Assembly: GCF_000067165.1 (NCBI RefSeq)
Contig: NC_010162.1
Coordinates: 10,404,501 to 10,468,500 of the forward strand
Source: Sorangium cellulosum So ce56
GTDB taxonomy: Bacteria; Myxococcota_A; Polyangia; Polyangiales; Polyangiaceae
DNA: 64,000 nucleotides
Reading direction: 5' to 3'
Part shown: one piece after another, positions 1 to 7,041 of the stretch
Layout: each line of letters opens with the position of its first letter
How positions within the stretch are numbered: the first letter of the stretch is position 1
The notes under the pieces: generated by a model
What the model was told of the DNA's origin: nothing
The model's database searches: none
The model's input: the letters and a program-made list of their open reading frames with translations, nothing else
Position numbers and translations under genes: made by a program

Positions 1-829
1 CGCTCGCCACCACCGGAAACCCCGGTAGCGCGAAGACGACCGGCTCGAGCGACATGCCGACGATGCCCACCGGATCCCCGGGCGCGAGGTGCTCCTCGAA
101 CTGGAGCGAAGGGTGGGCGACGTTGCCAAAGCGGATGTCCTGATCCTCCGGCGGGAGCGGCATCCGCGTCGCCTTCCACCGCTCGTCGAACGTGCCAGCG
201 TGCTCGAGGCGCGGCGACCAGTGCATCATGATCGCGCCGAAGCCCACCGGCGCATGGCGATCCGACGCAGAGGCGTGGGGCCGCTCCGGGTGCTCGATCT
301 GCGGAGCTTGCGTGTCCACGAGGTCCGCCGCGCTCCTCGCCGCGCCGACGCCGGACGGGTTCCGGAGATCGACCACCGAGAGATCCTCCGACATGCCGCC
401 ATACGCCCGCTCGTAGACGATCGGCACCCGCTCGAACGGCGCAGCAGGCCCGATCCCGACGCCGAGGACGCCCTTGAAGAAGAAGCGCTGCCCGTGGACG
501 CGCAGGGGCGTCAGCCGCTGCCTGACCCGCACCGCGACGTCGAGCACCCTCACCTTCTCGGGGGCGATCGCGTCGCCGGTCACCACCACGTCCGTGCCCA
601 GCTTGGCGACGCCGAGATCCGACGGGAAACGGAGGCTGCTCCGCGGACTCTCGGGCTCCCAGGGCTCGTCGGCGACACGGACCGGCGCGGGGTCATCGGC
701 GAGCCGCGCGCCCCCGCTCCTATCGACGACGAACGTGGCCTTGACGATGGCGACCAGGACATCGTTGCCCTCGCGATCGAGGAGCGGCACCGGCTGGACG
801 GCGAAGGGGGTCTGGTTCGCGATGCTCAC
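1..829 (-). CDS. DUF2169 domain protein (partial, cut by window edge)
   Basis: The reverse strand is open from a GTG at 829 to the window edge, so the C-terminus lies outside. The product starts VSIANQTPFAVQPVPLLDR and shows marks of DUF2169: the NQTPF opening, an SSLRFPSDL block, a VYERAYGGM block, and HAGTFDERW followed by PLPPEDQDIRFGN. DUF2169 proteins often sit beside type VI secretion or pentapeptide-repeat genes, but their molecular role is not established, and nothing in view here tests that link. The gene follows the monooxygenase-like gene on the same strand after an 82-base gap. The GTG is the first start that keeps the conserved N-terminus. Family assignment is confident; the function is unknown. 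Confidence 0.75.
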   Translation of the reverse strand, partial: MSIANQTPFAVQPVPLLDREGNDVLVAIVKATFVVDRSGGARLADDPAPVRVADEPWEPESPRSSLRFPSDLGVAKLGTDVVVTGDAIAPEKVRVLDVAVRVRQRLTPLRVHGQRFFFKGVLGVGIGPAAPFERVPIVYERAYGGMSEDLSVVDLRNPSGVGAARSAADLVDTQAPQIEHPERPHASASDRHAPVGFGAIMMHWSPRLEHAGTFDERWKATRMPLPPEDQDIRFGNVAHPSLQFEEHLAPGDPVGIVGMSLEPVVFALPGFPVVAS

Positions 830-911
830 GGACGAGGATCCAACGGTGGGTCTTGCATCCTATACGCAGGCACGCCGCGATCCCCGAAGATCGCTTCAGG
901 CAAGCCCGCGC

Positions 912-2237
912 TCAGCGCCCGGTCATGTAGAACGTGCCGAGGCACATCTCGTCGGTCGTGCCCTCTCCCCAGACGACATCCCCGGGGACCCGCGGCTGTC
1001 CGTCGATGATCGGCTGCTTCTCGGGCGTGTTGTCCCAGTGGCACTCGATCGACAGCTTGTCGCCCGGCTCGAGCACCTTGGGCTCGGCGAGCTTGTAGTT
1101 TCCCTGCCAGTGGAAGTCCCAGCGCGGGATATCGAGCACACACTCCGAGCCGCCGCCCGCGCGCTCGATCTCGAGGCGCGCGCGCGTGCCGAGCGTGTGC
1201 ATGTGGAGGCCCACCCAGTGGATCTCGATCGGCTCGCTGCCCGCGAGCGCCCGCGAGGGATCGGCCCCCCAGCGGTGGACGACGTCGCTCTCCAGGGCAG
1301 GGATCAGCATGGAGTCGCCGGTGAGCCAGGCCGGGTTCGCCCACGGCTGCATCGTGCCTTCCCGCTCGACCGAGCTCTCCAGCGTCACGTCGATCGCGGT
1401 GCGATCCGGCAGCTTGCCCGCCGTCAGCGTGTTGTAGTGGACCTGCATGATCAGCCTGGAGCCAGGCTCGATCCGGGTGCCCGCGCCCTGCGGGAAGATC
1501 ATGCTCCCGCCGCCGGGCACCCAGCCGCCGAGCCAGCGCGGCTTGAGCCCAGGGCCGCCGTAGCAGGGATAACCCGGGCCCGGGTCGGCCGCGTCGAGGG
1601 CGTCGAGCTCGGCGAGCTGGTCCGGCGCCGCGATGAAGGCGATCACGTGGTGGACGACGCGCTGCTCGCCGGGCCTGATCCCGAAGCCGGTGACGTACCG
1701 CACGGCATCCTCCGGCCAGTCGATCACGAAGCAGCGGTACTCGTCGGGCCCCGTCTGCGGGGTGTACTCGACCGGCATCTCGAGCGTCCGGTCCACACGA
1801 GCGAGCGCGGCGCTCGCCGGCGGGTCGATCGGCGGGCCCTCGTCCGCCGGATCGCCCACGGCCGCGCCGCCGTCGACCCACGCGGCGATGGTCTGGATCT
1901 GCTGCTCGGACAGGGAGCGGTCGCCCACGTACTCGGCGCAGCGGTTGTCGGCCGGCCAGGGGGGCATCGTGCGCTCGACGACGGCCCGCTTGATGGGCGC
2001 GGCCCAGGACGCCGCGGTCTCGTGGCCCTCGAGCGAGAACGGCGCGACGCCGCCGTCGCTGTGGCACCCCGCGCACCGCGCGTCGAAGATGGGTTTGACG
2101 TCCCGGTAGTACGAGACGGCGGCCTGGACGCCGCCGCCCGCCGCGGCCCCGGCGTCATCGCCGCCGCAGGCAGAGAGGACGGCCAGCGCCGCCGCAAGCC
2201 ATGCCCATGAGCCCGTGGTCCCCACGCACCTCGTCAT
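912..2237 (-). CDS. Lipoprotein with cytochrome c motif and copper type II ascorbate-dependent monooxygenase-like domain
   Basis: The 441-residue product starts MTRCVGTTGSWAWL; an upstream extension to 2432 is open but lacks a signal sequence. A hydrophobic stretch ends in LSACGG, a lipobox. Next comes a haem c motif, CAGCH, in a YYRDVKPIFDARCAGCH context. The rest matches the PHM/dopamine beta-hydroxylase-like copper monooxygenase fold: a His-His pair in VVHHVIAF, HYNT, the HMHTLG copper site, and a terminal DEMC block that would supply the Met ligand. The haem domain could pass electrons to the copper centre at the cell surface; that is inference. The substrate is unknown. The start is backed by GAGGTAGGTG upstream. 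Confidence 0.8.
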   Translation of the reverse strand: MTRCVGTTGSWAWLAAALAVLSACGGDDAGAAAGGGVQAAVSYYRDVKPIFDARCAGCHSDGGVAPFSLEGHETAASWAAPIKRAVVERTMPPWPADNRCAEYVGDRSLSEQQIQTIAAWVDGGAAVGDPADEGPPIDPPASAALARVDRTLEMPVEYTPQTGPDEYRCFVIDWPEDAVRYVTGFGIRPGEQRVVHHVIAFIAAPDQLAELDALDAADPGPGYPCYGGPGLKPRWLGGWVPGGGSMIFPQGAGTRIEPGSRLIMQVHYNTLTAGKLPDRTAIDVTLESSVEREGTMQPWANPAWLTGDSMLIPALESDVVHRWGADPSRALAGSEPIEIHWVGLHMHTLGTRARLEIERAGGGSECVLDIPRWDFHWQGNYKLAEPKVLEPGDKLSIECHWDNTPEKQPIIDGQPRVPGDVVWGEGTTDEMCLGTFYMTGR

Positions 2238-2254
2238 AGAACACCTACCTCGTG

Positions 2255-2959
2255 TCAGCGGCGCTCGTTGCCCCCGCCGCTCGCGGGCTCGCGCCGGAGG
2301 AAGAACGCGATGACCTCGGTGAGCTCGTCGCGCGCGGCCACGAGGAGCACCGTGGCGCCCCCCGCGACGACGGACGAGCCGCGCGGCGCCTCGACGCGGC
2401 CATCCGGGCGGTAGACGCCGGCGAAGACGCACGACGAAGGGAAGCTGGCGCTGCCCGCGATGGTGCTCACCGTGCGGCCCGCGATCACCGAGTCGACCGG
2501 GACGTCGAGCTCGAACGCGACCGACTCGCCGGCGCCGAGCACCATGGCGTGGCGGACGCCCGGGTGCTCGATGGCGGTGGCCATCGCGCCGATGAAGACG
2601 TCGATCTCGGAGAGGATCTGGTCCACGCCCGCGCGGACGTACACGCTCCGGTAGGCGGGGTCCCGCATGCGCACCATGACGCGCTTGGCCCCCCCGGCCT
2701 GCGCGAGGAGCGCCACCGCGAGGTTGTCGGCGTCGCGGCGGAGCATCGCCACCACCACGTCGGCGCGCGCCACCTCGGCCTCCTGGAGGAGCCCGGCGTC
2801 GGTCGCGTCGCCCACGAGCGAGACGAGGCCGTGCCGCTCGAACGCGCTGTTGGCGATCGACTCGTCGCGATCGACGGTCGTCACGTCGTGGCCCATCTTC
2901 GCGAGGTGGACCGCGACGCTGAGCCCCGCGCGCCCGGCGCCCGCGATGAGAACGCGCAT
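2255..2959 (-). CDS. TrkA-type NAD-binding regulatory protein (RCK_N plus RCK_C)
   Basis: The 234-residue product begins with a Rossmann fold nucleotide motif, MRVLIAGAGRAGLSVAVHL, and an acidic residue ends the second strand (TTVDRDE). An RCK_N domain fills about residues 1-125. A TrkA_C-like half follows, with VPVDSVIAGRTVSTI and a late VLLVAARDEL. Such proteins gate K+ channels or cation antiporters in response to NAD(H). The ATG lies one base after the TGA of the upstream NhaP-like antiporter gene, so the two are translationally coupled and the protein most likely regulates that antiporter. Length is that of a single RCK unit, as in the KtrA and TrkA halves. Confidence 0.85.
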   Translation of the reverse strand: MRVLIAGAGRAGLSVAVHLAKMGHDVTTVDRDESIANSAFERHGLVSLVGDATDAGLLQEAEVARADVVVAMLRRDADNLAVALLAQAGGAKRVMVRMRDPAYRSVYVRAGVDQILSEIDVFIGAMATAIEHPGVRHAMVLGAGESVAFELDVPVDSVIAGRTVSTIAGSASFPSSCVFAGVYRPDGRVEAPRGSSVVAGGATVLLVAARDELTEVIAFFLRREPASGGGNERR

Positions 2960-2960
2960 G

Positions 2961-4520
2961 TCAGCTCTCTCCTTCGTGCTCGTGAGGGTTCGCGCCGGGC
3001 GCCGCGTGTCCGCCGGGGAGCTCGACCATGGCCCTGTCGATCCGGTTCACGTGGGCGTGCGCGGTCTCGGCGGCGATGAGGCCGCGCCTCGCCGCGTCGA
3101 GCACCGCCGCCTTCTGCGCCGAGAGGAGGGCGAGATCGGTGAGGTGGTCGCGGACCACCTCGCCCTGCGGCGTCTGGAGCGCCACCTCCGCCTGGATGAC
3201 CTGCCGCTGGAACGCGGCGCGGCGCTCGGCGTGCTCCTTGCGGGACACGAGGCCCGACGCGAGCAGATCGTCGAGCTCGGACTGGCCGCGCCGCGCCGCG
3301 ATGAGCGTGGCCTTCGCGGCGTCGAGCGCGCTGTCCGCCGTCGGGATCGCGACCCGCAGGAACTTGAGCAGCCGGGCGAACGGCAGCGCCTGCGCGACCA
3401 GCGTGACGAAGGTCACGCCGAAGACGATCGTGATCAGGCGGTCGCGGTACGGCAGGCCGCTCGGGAGGCTGAGGACCGCCGCCATCGACAGCGCGCCCTT
3501 GATGTTGCCGACCAGCATCACGTGCTGCCAGCGGAAGGGCACGAGCTCGCCCGTGAGCGCCCGGAGCACGCCGAAGCAGCCGTAGACGGCCACCGCCCTG
3601 CCCCCGTGCAGGGCGATCAGCGCGAGGCCGATGGACGCCGCCTCGCGCACGAGCATGTCCGCCTGGATCTGCATGCCGACGAGCTCGAAGAGCACCACGT
3701 TGAGGCAGAAGCCGCTCGTCTCCCAGAAGCCCTGGAGCGCGAGCACGCGCGAGGGCTCGAGGATGCGGCGCGCGGCCTTGCCGACGATCACCCCGAGGAC
3801 CACGACGGCGATGACCGGCGAGGCGTGGAGCCGCTCGGCGAGCAGGGCCGTGGCGAAGACGAGCACGATGGAGGCGAGGATCGCGGTCAGGTGATCCGGC
3901 GTGCGGCGGAGGAGGGACGCGCCGACGGCGCCGAACGCGCCCCCGACGGCCGCGCCGCCGACCATGGCCAGGGCGAGCGCGCGGAAGGTCTCGGCGCCGT
4001 CGAAGGTGCCGCTCGCGAGGACCTGCGACGCGAGCACCACGAGCACGAGCGCCGTGCCGTCGTTGAAGAGGCTCTCGCCTTCCATGATGGCCGCGAGCCG
4101 GTGCGGCACGCGGACGCTGCGGAAGGCGAGCAGCACGCTCACGGTGTCGGTGATCGAGAGCAGCGCGCCGAGGAGGAGCGCCGCCGCGAACGGGAGCGCG
4201 AGCAGCTGCGTCGCCACCGCGGCGGTGCCGAGCAGCGAGATGAGCACGCCCGGCACGGCGAGCGCGAGGATCGGCCGGCTCGCGCTCCTCAGGCTGTCCG
4301 CGTCGGCGAACAGGGCGCCCTCGAACACGAGCACCGGGAGGAACGCGATGAGGATGACCTCCGGGTCCATCGGCGCCTTCGGGAGCACGTCGACGACGAC
4401 GAGCAGCAGCCCCACGAGCACGAGCGCGACGTTGTAGGGAATCGCGATGCGCTTCGCCCCAATCGCGACCGCCGAGCCGACGGCCAGGACGAGGAGCAAG
4501 CTCTCGAGCCGCTCCCTCAT
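2961..4520 (-). CDS. NhaP-type (CPA1) cation/proton antiporter
   Basis: The 519-residue integral membrane protein has about twelve hydrophobic segments in residues 1-390. The CPA1 signature EGESLFNDGTALV is followed by further TM segments and VVVLGVIVGK. The last ~120 residues are soluble and charged (DDLLASGLVSRKEH, RLAAxxxTPQGEVVRDHL style helices), like the cytoplasmic tail of NhaP/SOS1-like exchangers. It should exchange Na+ or K+ for H+ at the inner membrane. The next gene, one base downstream, encodes an NAD-binding RCK protein, a likely regulatory subunit. The start MRERLESLLLVLAV is the first ATG before the first TM helix. Confidence 0.88.
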   Translation of the reverse strand: MRERLESLLLVLAVGSAVAIGAKRIAIPYNVALVLVGLLLVVVDVLPKAPMDPEVILIAFLPVLVFEGALFADADSLRSASRPILALAVPGVLISLLGTAAVATQLLALPFAAALLLGALLSITDTVSVLLAFRSVRVPHRLAAIMEGESLFNDGTALVLVVLASQVLASGTFDGAETFRALALAMVGGAAVGGAFGAVGASLLRRTPDHLTAILASIVLVFATALLAERLHASPVIAVVVLGVIVGKAARRILEPSRVLALQGFWETSGFCLNVVLFELVGMQIQADMLVREAASIGLALIALHGGRAVAVYGCFGVLRALTGELVPFRWQHVMLVGNIKGALSMAAVLSLPSGLPYRDRLITIVFGVTFVTLVAQALPFARLLKFLRVAIPTADSALDAAKATLIAARRGQSELDDLLASGLVSRKEHAERRAAFQRQVIQAEVALQTPQGEVVRDHLTDLALLSAQKAAVLDAARRGLIAAETAHAHVNRIDRAMVELPGGHAAPGANPHEHEGES

Positions 4521-5509
4521 GAGGCACCTCGCGGCCGCGGCACGAGCCCGAGGGGGGGCGCCCGCGGCGGGCGCGTCGCGATGTGCACGGGGTCTGCGAG
4601 AGAGCTCACCGTGGATCCTGCGCTACATGATCGCCTCCGGAATCGCAAGACGCGAGAGGCATCGCCGGGCGGCCGAGCGAGAGGCGCGCGGCCTCGCGTG
4701 CGCGCGCCTGCGCGCCTCTCGCTCGGCCGCCAGGGAAGAGGTGCGATATCGATAGATCACATCACACGACATCGACGACGGCACCACTTCCTCGTCGTGG
4801 AGCGATCCCCGCATCTTGCTCACCTTTCTTGGCGGGAATTTTGAGCAGGGAGACGGGGAGATCGGTTGGATTCTCCTCCCCGCCTCCCGGTGAATTCGTG
4901 AGGTCGCGGGCGGCCCGATCGACAATCCGCATGATCGCCCGGAGGTCGCGGGCCAGCGAGAGGCCCTGCACGACGCTGATGAGGCGCTCGCAAGGATGGA
5001 GTCGTCGGAAACTCGGGTCCGAGTCAGCGAGTCACTCGTGGCCTTCGGGTTCCATTCGGCAGGTCTCTAGCAACGCGCGCTGGCGCGCACGACAAGGCGA
5101 GCGCGACGCGTTAAACGACCTCCGCCAGCGCACGTCACCGCCAGTGTCCGCGCGTCCGTCTCGCGCTCGGCGGCCATGCAGCGGCGGCCGCTCTCCCTCT
5201 CCACGCGGCGAGCTCCAGGCCGACCTCTCGGCGGATGTACGTGCGCCCCCCGAGCGCCGCGCCGGGCCTCGATCCGCCGCGGCGCGTCTAGCGATGAGGC
5301 TGGCGTCTCGGCGCCCTCAAATGATATCACCACGTTACGGTTCGCCATGGTGCCAGGCTCGATGACCCCAGCGCCGAGAATCCGAGCAGCATCCCACCTC
5401 TTCACACCCGGTGTCGTGACGGCGCCCACAGCGCGTTTGTTCACCCACCGTGAGAGGCCTGGGGCTGGCGCGCCGAGGGTCGTCGCTTCTGGCCTCCTGC
5501 AAGGATTCA
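4521..5509. other. Intergenic region between the divergent antiporter operon and RsbR-like gene
   Basis: No convincing gene is seen in this ~990-base stretch. It holds a perfect 22-base inverted repeat (listed separately). A short minus-strand frame at 4762-4971 (69 codons) has no recognisable motif and no clear ribosome site, so I do not call it. The stretch must hold the promoters of both flanking, divergently read transcription units. Confidence 0.6.
4668..4731. repeat. Perfect 22-base inverted repeat with a 20-base loop
   Basis: The left arm at 4668-4689 and the right arm at 4710-4731 are exact reverse complements (core GGCCGAGCGAGAGGCGCGC). The spacer is 20 bases and itself CG-rich. The structure lies about 150 bases upstream of the antiporter start and has no T-run on either side, so it is not a typical intrinsic terminator. 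In RNA it would form a very stable hairpin in the antiporter leader. Confidence 0.85.
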
Positions 5510-6949
5510 ATGGACGACAGGCTCGCTTCGCTCTCGTGTAAGACACTGCTCGACGGCACACCCACACCGCTGGCGTTGCTCTCCAGCGCGGGGGAGGTGG
5601 TGGCGTGCAACGCGGCCTGGGAGCGCTGCGTTGGCCCGTCCGGGCGGCTCCTCGAGCGCGTTCACGAGGACGATCGGGGCGAGCTGTCAGCCCGGATCAC
5701 CGGCGCGCTCGCCGCCGCGGGCAGCGTCTCCGCCGCGGCGCGCGTCGTGGGCGCCCGCGGGGAGAGCGTCCCGCTGCACTGGACGCTGTGGCGAGCCGAC
5801 GACACGGCGCTCTGGGCCGCCGTGAAGCCCGATCGCCGGGAGTGGGAGGACCAGGCGCGCATCCTCGTCGACGTGTTCCAGACGATGGATGCGATCGTCT
5901 GGTGGTGCGATCGGGCAGGCACGCTCCGTGTCTCCGACGGCAACGGGCTCGAGAGCATGGGGCTCAAGCGACATCAGCTCGTCGGAATGAACATGTTCGA
6001 TCTCTACGGCGCGGACGCGGAGATCATGGGCCTGTGCAAGCGCGTCCTCGAGGGGGAGCCGGTCCGCACGGACACCGTGGCCGGGGGCGTGCACTGGATC
6101 GTGCACTACGCGCCCCGCCGGGACGATGACGGCGAGATCGTGGGCGTCCAGACGTTCGGCATCAACCTGGCCGACGATGTCAGGCTCGCCGTGAAGGGGG
6201 AGCTGCTCCGCGCTTGCATCGACAGCATGCCCATCGCCATCCTGGCGTTCGACAGGGCCGGCCTCTGCGTGATCGCGCAGGGCGGGGCGCTCGCGCAGAT
6301 CGGTTGTACGGAGCGAGGCGAGCTGGGCAAGCACATGCGCGAGCTGTGCGGCGACACCGAGGACGTGCGCGCGGCCTTCGAGCACGCCCTCTCCGGGGAG
6401 ATCGCGCAGGTCGAGCAGGTCCGGCGAGACAGGATCTGGCGGACGAGGTTCGTTCCGCAGAAGGACGTCCTCGGGGAGACGACCGGCGTCGGCGCCATCT
6501 GCGAGGACATCACGCAGCAGCTCCGCGTCGAGCAGCAGCTGCGGGAGCAGCTGCGGTTGACGCAGGATCAGCAGGAGTCGATCGCGCGGCTGTCGAGCCC
6601 CATCATCGAGGTCTGGCAGGACGTGCTCATCGTCCCCTTGATCGGCTCGGTCGACGCGGATCGCGCGGCGATGGTGATGGAGTCGCTGCTCGCGAGCGTG
6701 GTGGAGAAGCAATCCGCCTTCGCCATCCTCGACCTCACCGGGCTCGACTCGGTCGACACGACGACGGCGCAGCACCTCATCAAGATCATCAATGGATTGA
6801 CGCTGCTCGGCTGCAAGGGCGTGGTCACCGGCATCCGCCCGCCGGTCGCGCAGACGATGGTCGGCCTCGGCTTCGATCTCTCGCAGGTCAAGACGCTGCG
6901 CAGCCTGAAGGAAGCGCTGCGCTGGTGCATGGGCGCGCGTCGCCGCTGA
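5510..6949 (+). CDS. RsbR-like stressosome protein: PAS domains with C-terminal STAS domain
   Basis: The product has 479 residues from the ATG at 5510, which has AAGGA five bases upstream; a further 20 in-frame codons upstream are less likely to be used. An N-terminal PAS-like region (LLDGTPTPLALLSSAGEVVACNAAW) and further PAS units (TMDAIVWWCDRAGTLRVSDG; SMPIAILAFDRAGLCVI) come first. A linker helix (QLRVEQQLREQLRLTQDQQE) leads to a STAS domain close to RsbRA: DLTGLDSVDTTTAQHLIKII then VVTGIRPPVAQTMVGLGFDL. The Thr after VD in SVDTTTAQ is the expected phosphorylation site. No RsbS or RsbT gene is next to it, so it may act alone or with distant partners. Confidence 0.85.
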   Translation: MDDRLASLSCKTLLDGTPTPLALLSSAGEVVACNAAWERCVGPSGRLLERVHEDDRGELSARITGALAAAGSVSAAARVVGARGESVPLHWTLWRADDTALWAAVKPDRREWEDQARILVDVFQTMDAIVWWCDRAGTLRVSDGNGLESMGLKRHQLVGMNMFDLYGADAEIMGLCKRVLEGEPVRTDTVAGGVHWIVHYAPRRDDDGEIVGVQTFGINLADDVRLAVKGELLRACIDSMPIAILAFDRAGLCVIAQGGALAQIGCTERGELGKHMRELCGDTEDVRAAFEHALSGEIAQVEQVRRDRIWRTRFVPQKDVLGETTGVGAICEDITQQLRVEQQLREQLRLTQDQQESIARLSSPIIEVWQDVLIVPLIGSVDADRAAMVMESLLASVVEKQSAFAILDLTGLDSVDTTTAQHLIKIINGLTLLGCKGVVTGIRPPVAQTMVGLGFDLSQVKTLRSLKEALRWCMGARRR

Positions 6950-7041
6950 GGCGAGGCGCCGCGCCGTGTGGAGCGCGGCTGGGGCGCCGCGCCGGCCGCG
7001 CCGCGTGGAGCGCGGCGCGGCGCTGGCTCGAGTCAGCCGAC

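Noticed and set aside
474..2210. 578-codon plus-strand frame across 0.5-2.2 kb
   Set aside because: It is antisense to the DUF2169 and monooxygenase-like genes, both with clear family motifs. Its own make-up is Arg/Asp/Ala-rich.
2667..4844. 725-codon plus-strand frame antisense to the antiporter
   Set aside because: Composition is mostly Arg, Glu, His, Ala and Asp with no motif. It is the shadow of the well-supported NhaP-type gene on the other strand.
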